From contig NC_016486.1 in NCBI RefSeq assembly GCF_000227115.2, positions 930,001 to 994,000 on the forward strand: DNA of 64,000 bases. Reading direction: 5' to 3'. Position 1 is the stretch's first letter. Each line of letters opens with the position of its first letter. The position numbers and the translations under genes were made by a program. This document shows, in pieces, positions 51,508 to 62,948 of this stretch. The stretch is from Naumovozyma dairenensis CBS 421 (lineage: Eukaryota; Ascomycota; Saccharomycetes; Saccharomycetales; Saccharomycetaceae). The notes under the pieces were generated by a model that saw nothing but the letters and a program-made list of their open reading frames with translations, made no database searches and had not been told where the DNA came from.

Positions 51508-52440
51508 CTAATGAGTCAAATCGAAAATATCACCTAATGTATCGATATAATATTTTGGTCTTGGATATGCTTCATTAATCTCAAGAGCTCTTTCTTCTGT
51601 CTCAATACCACTCAAGACTAATAATGTACCACCTAATTTACCTTCAACACCAAATTTCATATCTGTATTTAATCTATCTCCAACCATACAACATTTTGAA
51701 CGTTCTAAATTCTTGGCAGATATAATAGTATTTAACATATTAGCATTTGGTTTACCACAATAACTTGGTCTTCTACCTGATGAAGTAGCAATAGATTCTA
51801 CCATAGATCCAGCTCCTGGTAAAATCATACCCTTTTGTGGGAACGTAGAATCTACATTAGTACCAACAAAATGAACAGATTCTGTCTTTCTTAAATATTG
51901 TAATGTAATCGCTAACCGATGATAATTAACTTTAGTATCTAAACCAGCAATAACACATTTAACATCGTCATCAAGTCCATTTTGCAAAAATGGTGAGGTA
52001 GTAGCATCAAATGGTTCATCTAATCTCGTGTCAATCCCACCTAGAGATTCAAATCCCATTGTGGCTAATTCTTCACCAATACCTGCTTCACCAAATATCC
52101 AAATTTTATCCTTACCAGGTTGTAATTTTAAAAAATCACGAACATAAACTGCAGATGCATAACCTGATGTGAAAATTTGATCCTCTGTAACATTAATACC
52201 AAATGAGGCAAATTTCTTCGTATACGTTAAACGTGATTTTGTAGAATTATTAGTAACAAAAATTAATTTTTTACCTAATTCAGTTAAATAATTTAAAATT
52301 TCTTTAGTTCTTGGTAAAAGATGTGTACCTAACCATAATACACCATCACAATCAAATAAAAATGTATCATATTGATTTAAGAACCATTCAGCTTGCTCCT
52401 TAGAGGTGATCTTGATTGGTTCAGTGGTACTTGATGTCAT
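51508..52440 (-). CDS. PHO13: Pho13, HAD-family metabolite-repair phosphatase
   Basis: Cytosolic HAD-superfamily phosphatase (4-nitrophenylphosphatase; a metabolite-repair enzyme acting on 2-phosphoglycolate and similar side products). I start at ATG 52440 ([16 protein letters not shown]), which matches the family N-terminus and gives 310 residues. An in-frame ATG at 52521 would add 27 hydrophobic, unrelated residues. Catalytic motif I is DCDGVLW with Asp30 and Asp32; motif II is [10 protein letters not shown] near 67-76; the late motif [11 protein letters not shown] carries the Mg2+-binding acid. It ends slightly earlier than the S. cerevisiae protein. Position matches YDL236W. Confidence 0.95.
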   Translation of the reverse strand: MTSSTTEPIKITSKEQAEWFLNQYDTFLFDCDGVLWLGTHLLPRTKEILNYLTELGKKLIFVTNNSTKSRLTYTKKFASFGINVTEDQIFTSGYASAVYVRDFLKLQPGKDKIWIFGEAGIGEELATMGFESLGGIDTRLDEPFDATTSPFLQNGLDDDVKCVIAGLDTKVNYHRLAITLQYLRKTESVHFVGTNVDSTFPQKGMILPGAGSMVESIATSSGRRPSYCGKPNANMLNTIISAKNLERSKCCMVGDRLNTDMKFGVEGKLGGTLLVLSGIETEERALEINEAYPRPKYYIDTLGDIFDLTH

Positions 52441-52936
52441 CTTGTTATCGTATGTTGTTATTACAAGATTGTATTGATTGACGTGCAAAAAAAAAAAGAT
52501 AAAAAGTTGATTCAATTTCAATCACTTGTCAGCACAATTATACAATTATAATTCAGTTTTTTATACTCTTCGTCTCACAACCGCACTACACTCTTCAATT
52601 AATAATAGTAGTCATGAATAGTTGTTTCGAGCAATTTTCCAGATAATTTTCCACAATCGGAGTTAAAAAAAAAAAAGTGACAGCTGCCAGAGAACGGAGA
52701 TAAAAACAAACAAAGAAACGACGGAGATTAAAAGAAGAAGAACACAAAAATGCAAAAGTGACAGAAAAACAGAAAACCAAACAACAATGTTTGGACAATT
52801 GTTCCATAAATGTTAAAGACTAATTCATGTTGGATACAAAGAATATTTTTAAACAAAACTGCTAACTGAATCTATTGATTAAAAAAAGAGAGAAAGGACA
52901 CAAAAAGTTAAGCGGAAAAAAATCATTGGGAATCAA
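52441..52936. other. PHO13 upstream and AIM6 downstream region
   Basis: 496 bp between two minus-strand genes. It has A-rich tracts at 52486-52497 and 52665-52676. No gene is seen. Confidence 0.5.
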
Positions 52937-54298
52937 CTAAATGTTGAATACATCTTCCAAATTATCAGTATTAAAAAAATCAGATCCCCAATCATTTGAA
53001 TGTTTTATCCAAGCCTCACTTTCAGCACTTCTAGGCCAACTTGGTACACCCCAGATTCTTGTTTTTAGACCCATTTTATGACAAGTACTAATCAAATTAG
53101 TTGCACACTGTTCATCGAAAACCCCACTTCCAGAACAACTGTAATTTATTTGAGAGAGTGAAGAGGAAGCAGTTATCGACGTAGTACTATCAACAATCGA
53201 ATTACCTAAATCATGAATTAAAGCATCGAGGAAAACATATCGTTTATCGTCATTATAATAACCCTTTCTAATTGTTTCAGCGTTTCCCTCTTGAATATGA
53301 TCCTGACCCTGATCCTGACCATATGGACCATTGTCCAATACGGTTAGATTTCTTGGATAATTTCCTGTCAAGATTGCAGTGATCGGATTCCACGTAATTG
53401 CCTTTTTCTCAAAGTCATAATATGATACATAACCTGCTTTAATCAAATCCTCCAAATATTTTTTCATAAGTAAATTATACGTCAAAACGTTATCATCTGA
53501 TTTGAAATCAATATAAAAATATAGCGTAGTTTCAGGAGAATTGAAAAATAATCCATGTTTAATTTCTTTATCGTTCCCACAATTTACTTGATTTAACATT
53601 TTTAACAATGGTCCAGTATAAAGTGAATATAAATTCTGATTACATGAGTCCAAAAATGCTTCATTATGAGCAACTCCTAATGTATAATTTCTCCCCCAAA
53701 TTGACTTTGAATCTTGACGTAATGTTTGATTTGTCTCCATATTCCAAACATCAGCTTCAACGCTTGTAGCTCCATACATTAATGCTTCAAATAGAGGTAA
53801 TTTCCTCCAATAATCATTATGAGAATGGACTGGGATAGGATTAACATCTTTGGTCAATCTTGCTACTATTGATTTTGTATTTGGTAAACAACCATACATA
53901 TCGTCATACTTATTGGAGTTAATTACCTTTTTTTCGAATAAATCATATAACAATGATACTTTAATAGGCTCTTTAAGAACTCGCCTTGGCATTTGTGAAT
54001 CTTTCTCAAGCAGATCCAACGTAGCCTTTTCAAAATAGCTGAAGAATTCTGATCCTGAAATTCCAATATTTTTATCAATATTATTATAAAACTTTCTTTG
54101 ACCCCTTAGTTGGAAGCTAAAAGTTGGGATATAGAATAAAAGGTCATCACATATGAAATTACCAAATATCATCCATACCAATGTTGGGAGTAAGAGCATA
54201 AAGAATATATCTCCCACAGTGATATTATTTCTAACATTTGAGACTTTCAGCCTTCTTTTGGTTGGATCACTCATGGAGCTGAGGTTTTGTGTAGGCAT
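52937..54298 (-). CDS. AIM6: Aim6-like protein (altered inheritance of mitochondria)
   Basis: Named after an S. cerevisiae mutant with changed mitochondrial DNA inheritance; the molecular role is unknown. The 453-residue product (S. cerevisiae about 390) has one hydrophobic segment at about 30-48, likely a signal anchor, followed by a domain resembling PI-PLC/glycerophosphodiester phosphodiesterase-type TIM barrels: IPVHSHNDYWR, where the His-Asn sits like the first catalytic segment, then GATSVEADVW with a metal-binding-like Glu-Ala-Asp, and LYFYIDFKS. Whether it is catalytic is not known. It follows PHO13 as in YDL237W. Confidence 0.9.
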   Translation of the reverse strand: MPTQNLSSMSDPTKRRLKVSNVRNNITVGDIFFMLLLPTLVWMIFGNFICDDLLFYIPTFSFQLRGQRKFYNNIDKNIGISGSEFFSYFEKATLDLLEKDSQMPRRVLKEPIKVSLLYDLFEKKVINSNKYDDMYGCLPNTKSIVARLTKDVNPIPVHSHNDYWRKLPLFEALMYGATSVEADVWNMETNQTLRQDSKSIWGRNYTLGVAHNEAFLDSCNQNLYSLYTGPLLKMLNQVNCGNDKEIKHGLFFNSPETTLYFYIDFKSDDNVLTYNLLMKKYLEDLIKAGYVSYYDFEKKAITWNPITAILTGNYPRNLTVLDNGPYGQDQGQDHIQEGNAETIRKGYYNDDKRYVFLDALIHDLGNSIVDSTTSITASSSLSQINYSCSGSGVFDEQCATNLISTCHKMGLKTRIWGVPSWPRSAESEAWIKHSNDWGSDFFNTDNLEDVFNI

Positions 54299-55334
54299 TA
54301 TTTTACTAATTGTAGTTAGACACTTCTCTTATAATTTGGACTCTCTAATTATACAATATAAGTGAACAACCTTCAAGTTGTATGTCTTACACTTTCGTTT
54401 TAATCTGATATTAAGAACGAGTTAGTTTTCCTACGTGCGATGCTACTTTACAAAGGAAATGAGATCCATACTCTTCTATTATTATTATTATTATTATTAT
54501 CTAGGTACGAATAACAAAACACCTCATAATAATAGTAGAGAACAATAATCTATGACCTATTAGATATCCGATAGAACTACGTAGTGATACATAACGATAT
54601 CATATAATATTGGTAGTTTCCAAATTCAGTAAACTTAGAGAAAAAGATGTTAAAAGAAAGTTTTTTTGGTGGAGTTCCCAGAAAATTTTAGCCAAATTAA
54701 ATTACGAGCTTAGGATATCTTTAAAATATTTTCTTTTGTGTCTATCAACTTGTTAGGCTTAGGTAGCACTAATATATCTATATCATTACATATTTCCGAG
54801 AAGACTATATGCAATAATGCTGTACGTAAGAACAGCAAAGTTCTTTCCGTAGTAATTGCTAAAAGTTCATTAAACAATACATTCTTTATTCCATTCACGA
54901 AGTGAATAATTATTGTAATAAACAACTATCAGCAAGAATATAAGCGACCATTAAACTTGAAAGCTCACTAACCATCAATAGTGTTTTAGTTATAAATACT
55001 ACGGATGGATCTCTTCGAACCTTTTTTGCTTCACTGCGCTGATAACAATTGCCTTTCGGAGTCCTCGAGGGAAACACATTTTATCGATAAGGAACGATAC
55101 CTGATAAAATATTCACTTGATAACAATTGGACATCATATTATTCCTTCTGCAAATAATTTTTAAATATTTCATATATAAAAGTGGCTTACAAAAGATATC
55201 CAAGATTCTCTCTTTTGTGGAGGCATCCCATGTTCATCGCTAACTTCCAATTATCACTTCATTTCGTTTACTCCGTAGACTGAAGGATAGATATAATAAA
55301 CATACACTTACATCGAAATATAATCCTTCCTATA
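54299..55334. promoter_or_regulatory. AIM6/GUD1 divergent intergenic region
   Basis: About 1.04 kb between divergent starts, with an (ATT)n repeat at about 54477-54499. A 71-codon minus-strand frame at 54710-54925 looks like chance. No gene is supported. Confidence 0.45.
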
Positions 55335-56861
55335 ATGGTGAGTCCAGAAACTCAATTCAGCAAATTTATTGTCTATTATGGAACATTCATAGATACTCCG
55401 GTCCTGGGAGAATACAGAATTAGAGAAAATACTGTTATTGGTGTAACATTATCTGCCTCTGAATCTGGCACAATCAAATTTATTAAAGAAGATTGTTCAG
55501 ATCCGCTAGCAGCTGCTTTATCTTATGACCCATCATTGATTGAACAAGAGATTATTATCATTGAATTTTCTGATAATAAATATGCTAACAAACATCAAAT
55601 GTCAAACTTTTTCTTCCCTGGGTTTATAGATACCCATATCCATGCATCACAATATCCTAATTCTGGAATATTTGGGAATTCAACATTATTAGATTGGTTG
55701 GAAATATATACTTTCCCTTTAGAAGCATCATTAGAAAACTTAACCATCGCTGAAGAAGTATATAATAAGATTGTTCAAAGAACTTTAAGTCATGGTACCA
55801 CCACAGCATCATATTTTGCAACTATAGACCTAGAAGCAACAAAATTATTAAGTAAAATATGTTCGAAGAAAAATCAAAGAGCTCTCATTGGGAAAGTATG
55901 TATGGATAGAAACTCACCTCCTTATTATATTGAATCAACAGAACAATCCATTGAATCAAGTATAGAATTGATAGACTATTTGGAAAACAATTTGAAAAAT
56001 CCTCAAGTTTTACCAGTTTTGAGTCCAAGGTTCGCACCAAGTTGTTCTAATGAGTTGATGTTACAATTAACAAATATTTCTAAAGCTTATAATAACTTAC
56101 ATATTCAGACACATCTTTCTGAAAATAAAAGAGAGATTAAATGGGTTTCATCTTTATTCCCCAATTGTGAAAATTATACTGATGTCTATGACAAATACCA
56201 TTTACTAACAAATAAGACGATTTTGGCACATTGCGTCCATTTATCACCCAAAGAGGCATCATTAATCAAACAAAGAAATTCAGGAATATCTCATTGTCCA
56301 ATCTCAAATTCATCATTAACTTCTGGTGAATGTAACGTTAAATGGTTATTAAACCAGAATATAAAAGTAAGTTTAGGCACTGATGTTTCTGCAGGTTATT
56401 CTTGTAGTATTTTGAATAGTGCTCGTCATGCACATTTAGTTTCAAAACATTTAGCCATGCATTCATCAAAAACAACTGACACTTCTTATGATAACACAGA
56501 AAGTGTCGAAGATGTAGAATTGTCTGTTCCAGAATGCTTATATCTAGCTACGATGGGAGGTGCAAGAGTATTAGATATGGAAGATAAACTAGGAAGTTTT
56601 GAAATTGGTAAACAATTTGATGGTCAATTGATAGATTTAGAGACAGAATCCTCTAACGTTGATATCTTTACTTGGCAATATCCTAAACCAGGTAATTCAA
56701 GATCAGAAAGAAACGAAGTACTTCAAAATCAACATCCAAGAAAGTTATTATCCACATCAACTTTTGACGATCTAATAGCCAAATGGTTTTTTACTGGTGA
56801 TGATAGAAATACTGTGGCAGTTTGGGTCGGAGGAAAATTATCACATACAACTATAAAATGA
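55335..56861 (+). CDS. GUD1: Guanine deaminase
   Basis: Zinc-dependent amidohydrolase converting guanine to xanthine and ammonia in purine salvage and degradation. The 508-residue product (S. cerevisiae 489) carries the expected metal ligands: DTHIHASQYPN with His101 and His103, HIQTHLSENK, ILAHCVHL, and SLGTDVSAGYS with the late Asp. The substrate-side motif HCPISNSSL is also present. The C-terminal part is the small beta domain of amidohydrolases. Position matches YDL238C. Confidence 0.95.
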   Translation: MVSPETQFSKFIVYYGTFIDTPVLGEYRIRENTVIGVTLSASESGTIKFIKEDCSDPLAAALSYDPSLIEQEIIIIEFSDNKYANKHQMSNFFFPGFIDTHIHASQYPNSGIFGNSTLLDWLEIYTFPLEASLENLTIAEEVYNKIVQRTLSHGTTTASYFATIDLEATKLLSKICSKKNQRALIGKVCMDRNSPPYYIESTEQSIESSIELIDYLENNLKNPQVLPVLSPRFAPSCSNELMLQLTNISKAYNNLHIQTHLSENKREIKWVSSLFPNCENYTDVYDKYHLLTNKTILAHCVHLSPKEASLIKQRNSGISHCPISNSSLTSGECNVKWLLNQNIKVSLGTDVSAGYSCSILNSARHAHLVSKHLAMHSSKTTDTSYDNTESVEDVELSVPECLYLATMGGARVLDMEDKLGSFEIGKQFDGQLIDLETESSNVDIFTWQYPKPGNSRSERNEVLQNQHPRKLLSTSTFDDLIAKWFFTGDDRNTVAVWVGGKLSHTTIK

Positions 56862-57990
56862 TATCTCCACCCAAAAAAACGAGGCATGGTGTAAATTTTT
56901 GGTAGAGTAGATGAATGCATTTTTTAAAAGTAATTTTATAAAAACAATAGATATGGCGTTTATATTTGATGTTGTGTGTAATATATTGATTGGTTTTGGG
57001 AAATGAATAAAGTGCAATTTCATTTATTTTTTTTCAACATTTTGAAAAATGGAAAATTCCAAACTTTTTTATTTTTTGTCTTTTTGAGTTTATTGTAAAA
57101 ACATAATAAACAACATCAAAAATAAACGAAAATCGATAAATATGTTCTTGCTGTTGAATTACCCATATGCAATAAAACCAATAAAGTATCTAAAAAATAT
57201 GTATGAGAATTGTCTTAAATAAACTTTTGAAAGTATATACGAGATATTGTATGATACCGCATTTATGACACAAGATTGTCATACTAAAACTGCTCCAATC
57301 ACTCAAATTTGTGACTGGGTGAAACTTATAGTTGATCTAGCATATGGTTTAGTCTTATACTAGCCTAAACAAAATGCTATATGGTTTTCAACTCTAATTA
57401 CCTTTAGAAAAGATTTAACAACGTTATTATACACGATTTTATCGCAAACAATCTACCAACTCAATCTTTTTGTTAATTGAATTTTGGTAATAAAGCAAAA
57501 AAATTGTGTAACTTCATAGTCTGGTTTAATTCCAATAAGACATTATTTCTCTCTGGAATTTCAAAATAAATCTATTGAAGGAAAATAGAGTGTGCACAGC
57601 TGACAAAAGTAGGGGTGGCTCCACAGTTGAGGGGACGCCACACTCCGATTTTCTGTTCTGTGTTTCCTCGAAGGAACGTTACGTAATCCGAGCCATTCCC
57701 GAAAAAAACGTCAAAAACGTCAAAAAATGGAAAACTTGAAAAATATGAAAAATAAAACTATCTTGACAGATATTTTTTATTCCATTGTGGACACATTACA
57801 CCTTGAACTGCTATGCAAGACATTAATACCACACTATTTTTTGTTTTAGTAATCTGTATACTGTTGTCACGATATACTTAAGAATCTATTTAAGTCATTC
57901 AATCTTTTAATTTTTTGACTACAATTGAACCATTGACCTACATCTCACTTCAATTATCTCTTTAACCATCAAACCGAGCAAATAGTAATT
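56862..57990. promoter_or_regulatory. GUD1-ZWF1 intergenic region
   Basis: 1.13 kb upstream of ZWF1, AT-rich, with a GC-richer patch at about 57596-57690 and a direct repeat AAAACGTCAAAAACGTCAAAAA at about 57705-57726. In S. cerevisiae ZWF1 is controlled by Stb5 and Yap1; I see no certain site for either. No gene is seen. Confidence 0.4.
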
Positions 57991-59487
57991 ATGAGTAAAA
58001 ACGTCATCTTTGAAAAAAACACAATTATAACAATCTTTGGAGCATCAGGTGACTTAGCCAAAAAGAAAACATTTCCTGCTTTATTTGGGTTATTTAGAGA
58101 AGGATATCTAGATAAATCAACCAAAATCATAGGTTATGCACGTTCTCAATTGACGATAGACGACTTAAAGACAAGAATCAAACAGTATCTCAAGAAACCT
58201 AATGGTACGCAGGATGATGAAAAGGAAGAGGAATTCTTTAAAATGCTCTCTTACGTTTCAGGCCCGTATGATACTGATGAAGGCTTCGATACCTTGAATG
58301 CCTTAGTGCAGACCTTTGAAAGTGATGCAAAGGTAGAAATTCCACATCGTCTGTTCTATTTAGCATTACCTCCTAACGTGTTTTTGGATGTTGCTCAACA
58401 AATCAAAAAATGTGTCTACTCAGAAGAAGGCATTACACGTATTATAGTCGAAAAACCATTTGGTCATGATTTAGAATCATCCCGAAATTTACAAAACTCA
58501 TTAAGTCCCTTATTTAAAGAGGAGGAATTGTTTAGAATTGATCATTATTTAGGTAAAGAATTGGTGAAAAATATAATCCAAATGAGATTCAGTAATACGT
58601 TGCTAAATGCTTCATGGAATAAAGAAAATTTACAAAGTATACAAATTTCATTCAAGGAAGCATTTGGTACTGAAGGTCGTGGCGGATATTTCGATTCCAT
58701 TGGTATAATTAGAGACGTTATGCAAAATCATCTTTTACAAATCTTGACATTATTAACCATGGATACTCCAAGGTCATTCGATTCAGAAGCAGTTCGTGAT
58801 GAAAAAGTGAAAATATTAAAAGCTATTAAGCCGCTCAATCGCAATGATATTGTTATTGGTCAATATGGTCAATCAGAAGATGGAACAAACTCGGCGTATC
58901 TTGATGATCCAACTGTTCAAGCTAATTCTAAATGCGTCACTTATGCTGCCATCGCTTTCAACATAGATAATGAAGAATGGCGAGACGTCCCAATAATCAT
59001 GAGAGCTGGTAAATCATTAAACGATAGTAAAGTGGAGATTAGGTTACAATATAAATCAGTCGAGAATGGTGTATTCAAAGATATCCCAAATAATGAACTT
59101 GTTATTAGAGTTCAACCAAACCCTTCAGTTTACATGAAATTCAACGCAAAAACACCGGGTTTATCTAATGCTACCCAAATAACAGATTTAAATTTAACTT
59201 ACTCAAGCAGATACCAAAATTTCTGGATTCCCGAAGCCTACGAAGCGTTAATTAGAGATGCTTTATTAGGAGATCATTCGAATTTTGTTAGAGACGACGA
59301 ATTAGATGTCAGCTGGAAATTATTCACCCCGTTATTGCATTATCTAGAGGGTCCTGATGCCCCACAACCTGAAATATATCCATATGGGTCTAGAGGTCCA
59401 AAAAGCCTAAGAGAGTATTTGGTAAGACATAAATGTTTTGATCAATTGGACCATCCTTACACTTGGCCAATCACTCGTCCAGAGTAA
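57991..59487 (+). CDS. ZWF1: Glucose-6-phosphate 1-dehydrogenase
   Basis: First enzyme of the oxidative pentose phosphate pathway, oxidising glucose 6-phosphate to 6-phosphogluconolactone and making cytosolic NADPH. The 498-residue product (S. cerevisiae 505) has the coenzyme loop GASGDLAKKK at residues 17-26, the active-site segment RIDHYLGKE at about 183-191 with the catalytic His, and EKPFGHDLESSR near 154-165. All signature residues look intact. In S. cerevisiae the gene is YNL241C on the sister segment; its place here between GUD1 and LRG1 is the third case of alternative retention in this window. Confidence 0.97.
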   Translation: MSKNVIFEKNTIITIFGASGDLAKKKTFPALFGLFREGYLDKSTKIIGYARSQLTIDDLKTRIKQYLKKPNGTQDDEKEEEFFKMLSYVSGPYDTDEGFDTLNALVQTFESDAKVEIPHRLFYLALPPNVFLDVAQQIKKCVYSEEGITRIIVEKPFGHDLESSRNLQNSLSPLFKEEELFRIDHYLGKELVKNIIQMRFSNTLLNASWNKENLQSIQISFKEAFGTEGRGGYFDSIGIIRDVMQNHLLQILTLLTMDTPRSFDSEAVRDEKVKILKAIKPLNRNDIVIGQYGQSEDGTNSAYLDDPTVQANSKCVTYAAIAFNIDNEEWRDVPIIMRAGKSLNDSKVEIRLQYKSVENGVFKDIPNNELVIRVQPNPSVYMKFNAKTPGLSNATQITDLNLTYSSRYQNFWIPEAYEALIRDALLGDHSNFVRDDELDVSWKLFTPLLHYLEGPDAPQPEIYPYGSRGPKSLREYLVRHKCFDQLDHPYTWPITRPE

Positions 59488-59741
59488 GTTCGTAACGCAG
59501 AGTACTCTATATAACATCAAATCTCTTTTGGAAGAGAAAATTACAGAGCCATATAATAGCATAAAGATAGAAAAGTAAGCATTTTTTTTTTGTAAAATTA
59601 CAATAATAATATTATTACATTACATAAAGATATGATAATAAAAATAGACATATATATTTTTATCAAGAATATCAATCCGTTGAGAGTCCATGAGTTTAAT
59701 CGGAAAGATAAAAGAGAAGAGTAACAATAACCCCTAAATAA

Positions 59742-62700
59742 TCATTTTTCGGTTGCACTTTGAATAACCAATGATGTTGAATTCTTGACTCGAACAGCTT
59801 GTGCCACAGTAAAGTCTGAGAGATTCAATAATTTCTTTTTAATTTTTCCTTGAATAAAGTTCTCGATCGAAATAAAATCATCAATACCTGCCGATTGAAT
59901 CTCACGTAAAAGGTCGATTAAGATTTTTGGAACCGTCGAAAGTTCTTCATTATGAATGACTAGAAAATCAATAACTTCGATTGCCAGAAAATGGCTGGCA
60001 CCTTCATTCTGTGCAAAATTATCAATATTTGTATCAAGCGGTTTCTTCATTTCAATGTCTACTGAGTTCTCTGTAGGATCATATAAAACATTAGGTGCAA
60101 TAACTGTAGAAAGATTATGAATATCCATTTTGGAACCCATCTCGTTCTCAATATGAGAAAATGACGATGTCCAATATAAGAATGACAACAATACTTCTGT
60201 AGTGTTCCTATTATATATTGGCAACATTGAATATATCAAAAAGAAGGAACGGCGTTTATCAGACTCTGATTCACATTTTGCGGCATTGATCCATAACTGA
60301 TATAACCTTCTGGTTAGTAATGGATCAGGCAACTCCCTAAGAAATTTTTTCAACAATGCTGATAATAACATAACATTTTCCTTTGATAAATCAGGAATAG
60401 TATTAATATTGGAATCAAAAGCATTAGATATCTCCCTTAATTTACGGATATTCCCATTTTTTCTAAAGATACCTTCCACTGACATATCCATATTGCGAAG
60501 AGTAGATAACAACTCATCAACAATAATGGGTATTCGAACTTTAGTTGGTCCAATACCAAGATCAGATTCGACACCCCATTTTTCAGCTAATACCTCTAAT
60601 GGAGTACCGAAAACTTTTTCGACATTCGGAACAGCAGCTTTATTTTGTTCCTTACTCAACATAACTTTCATTTTTGACCAAAATTTGCTGGGTTGTGGTT
60701 CTTTTGTATGTTTTAAATTGGTTGGAAAGAAATCATTCAATGATGTTTGTTCTCGAATAATACGTGGACTGTCATTCTTTAACAATGCTAAACTGATCAT
60801 TTGAAGAAGAGCTAGTTCGTTATCCATTAACTCTGAATAGTAAATACCACTTTTTTGTAAAGTTGGATTCAACATTTCCTCTTCATCATTATCTTTTAAC
60901 TTTTTAAAGTGAGCAAATGCGTTTGGTCTTAACTCTCTGGCTTGTTCAGCTGCAACAATTCTAGAAATATCATCCAATGTCAATGTCTTAGTATTGTCAA
61001 ACATCTTGTCAGAGAAGTTGTTATCAACGTTTTTCGAACTTGAACTTGGTGTTTCGACAGTAATTTTCAAACTTTTTTGGTCTTGCAAATTTAATTTATC
61101 AACATCAATTTCTGAAGTTTCCATAATGCGAGATCTTCTGGCTTCTTGTTTGTTGCGAGAGACTTTAACGCTCTCTCTTCTTGATTTTAATCTTTTAATA
61201 TCATTTAAAGTTCTTACATAGGTTTGTTGCATTAATACATCATCTTCAAAGTCTCCCATATTTTTCCTACTTATTTTGCTTTTCATTTGGATCTCCATGA
61301 CAGCCTTAGATCTAATTAATGCGATTTTTAAAAGGAATATTAATTGACTTAATTTTGTAACAAATTTAAAGCCAGGGACTGATCCTGGATCATCAATTGA
61401 ACAATCAGAACAAAGAGTACGATTTAGTTCCTTATTATATGTTGTATCAGTAACGTCAGTTACGTTGATTAATTTATGACATGATGAACATTTGAAACAT
61501 TGAAGATGCCACCTATAATCATGGAATTGGATACATTCCTTTTGAATATATCTGTTACAAGACTTACAACAATCGGTAGTGTTAATTGAAAGACGTATAT
61601 TCGAAAATGGTTGTCTTTCAAACAATTCATTTTTTTCCACTTCTCGTAAAAATTTAAGCAATACGTTAGCAGAATGATTTTTTTTGTCACTTTCCAATGC
61701 TGCATTTAATGCATGGCGGGTGATAAGCTTTAAGAAATGAGCTAAGCCTGTAATTACAGACATGAATGATGATAATGTAACTTTTTCTGTCTTAGATTCT
61801 GTTCCTAACTTCCTCAGTAATTGTAAATAAATCATAATTTTAGTAGTTAAGTTTCTTGGATATTTAGAAGATTTGGATTTATTTGAATGATCTGCATTAT
61901 CAGTTTCTTCCTCCTCAATATTGTCGCCCTCATTTATGTCGATATTTTTTGCTGCTGTCGTTTCAATTTTGGGATTCCAGATTTCGAACATATCTAAAGC
62001 TTTGAATAAACACTCAATTTTTAAAACGAATAAAGCGGTGGAATCTATACCTTTCAATTGATTATGGCTTGTAAGATATTGGAACATATCAGAGATACAT
62101 GATGCAGTTTCTTCTTCGAATCGATATAATGTAGTCCATGTTTTAGTTAATATGAAATTGAAAGCTTGCATTTGTTTTTCCAATTCAATTGGGGTTGGTT
62201 TGGTATCTAAAAGTTGAAAATTATTAGCATCGATAGGTGGAGTAAAATTTGTCTTTGGTAATCCAGGCAAACCTAATGTTTCAGCTGATAAATCTACATG
62301 CCAATATTTATGAATACCGTAACATTCTGGATGCCAACAATAAATGTCGTTCCCCCTTGGGAATTCTATATATTGATCTGATATCGGATAATGACAACCA
62401 TTACAACGCTTAGAAAAATATTTTAAGAAATGATATTTACAATATAATTGATCATTGAACATAAAACATTTCTTGACACCACATGGTGTTTTACAAATGA
62501 TACATGAAAAATGTTCTTCGTCATATCTTTCGCCGAATGCAGTGAAATAAAGGCCTCTTAATGGGTTATCACAAACATGACATAACAAATTATTTCTTTT
62601 AAAGTAATGGTATTGACATAATAGTATTTTTTCATTTGAATCAGAAGTTTCATCTTTATAAGGAAAATATTTTGGTTTTAAAAGTGTCGAACAATCATGG

Positions 62701-62948
62701 CACGTGAAACAGTGTTCATGGTAATAATGACCTAAAGCTTTTAATACGGAGTTTGATTTATTATTATTATTTTTGTTGCTGTTGTTGTTGTTGTTGTTAT
62801 TATTATTATTAGATGGGAATATAGGTTTCTTACAACGATGACAAATTTTCCTAATATCTACTGAACCTGAACTTTGGGTATTAATCAATTGAGTTTGCTG
62901 TGAGTTTCTTCTTTTTTCTTGTAATGATGTATTTTTAGCGTGTGGCAT
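59742..62948 (-). CDS. LRG1: Lrg1, LIM-domain RhoGAP
   Basis: GTPase-activating protein for Rho1 that restrains 1,3-beta-glucan synthase and cell wall integrity signalling and acts in mating. The 1068-residue product (S. cerevisiae 1017) has LIM1 from Cys36 (CHRCKKPIF), interrupted by an Asn run, LIM2 from about 123 (CHVCDNPL) with its second finger CNGCHYPI, and a third LIM at about 460-520 (CCKSCNRYI, CFKCSSCHKL). The C-terminal RhoGAP domain at about 775-1010 has the arginine-finger motif EGIFRKNGN near 826. A helical, charged linker connects them. Position matches YDL240W; the meiotic gene ADY3 (YDL239C) is missing between GUD1 and LRG1. Confidence 0.95.
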   Translation of the reverse strand: MPHAKNTSLQEKRRNSQQTQLINTQSSGSVDIRKICHRCKKPIFPSNNNNNNNNNNSNKNNNNKSNSVLKALGHYYHEHCFTCHDCSTLLKPKYFPYKDETSDSNEKILLCQYHYFKRNNLLCHVCDNPLRGLYFTAFGERYDEEHFSCIICKTPCGVKKCFMFNDQLYCKYHFLKYFSKRCNGCHYPISDQYIEFPRGNDIYCWHPECYGIHKYWHVDLSAETLGLPGLPKTNFTPPIDANNFQLLDTKPTPIELEKQMQAFNFILTKTWTTLYRFEEETASCISDMFQYLTSHNQLKGIDSTALFVLKIECLFKALDMFEIWNPKIETTAAKNIDINEGDNIEEEETDNADHSNKSKSSKYPRNLTTKIMIYLQLLRKLGTESKTEKVTLSSFMSVITGLAHFLKLITRHALNAALESDKKNHSANVLLKFLREVEKNELFERQPFSNIRLSINTTDCCKSCNRYIQKECIQFHDYRWHLQCFKCSSCHKLINVTDVTDTTYNKELNRTLCSDCSIDDPGSVPGFKFVTKLSQLIFLLKIALIRSKAVMEIQMKSKISRKNMGDFEDDVLMQQTYVRTLNDIKRLKSRRESVKVSRNKQEARRSRIMETSEIDVDKLNLQDQKSLKITVETPSSSSKNVDNNFSDKMFDNTKTLTLDDISRIVAAEQARELRPNAFAHFKKLKDNDEEEMLNPTLQKSGIYYSELMDNELALLQMISLALLKNDSPRIIREQTSLNDFFPTNLKHTKEPQPSKFWSKMKVMLSKEQNKAAVPNVEKVFGTPLEVLAEKWGVESDLGIGPTKVRIPIIVDELLSTLRNMDMSVEGIFRKNGNIRKLREISNAFDSNINTIPDLSKENVMLLSALLKKFLRELPDPLLTRRLYQLWINAAKCESESDKRRSFFLIYSMLPIYNRNTTEVLLSFLYWTSSFSHIENEMGSKMDIHNLSTVIAPNVLYDPTENSVDIEMKKPLDTNIDNFAQNEGASHFLAIEVIDFLVIHNEELSTVPKILIDLLREIQSAGIDDFISIENFIQGKIKKKLLNLSDFTVAQAVRVKNSTSLVIQSATEK

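Noticed and set aside
52441..52521. Upstream in-frame ATG extending PHO13 by 27 residues
   Set aside because: The added residues are hydrophobic and unlike the family; the ATG at 52440 gives the conserved N-terminus.
54710..54925. 71-codon minus-strand frame between AIM6 and GUD1
   Set aside because: No recognisable family and a length expected by chance in AT-rich DNA.
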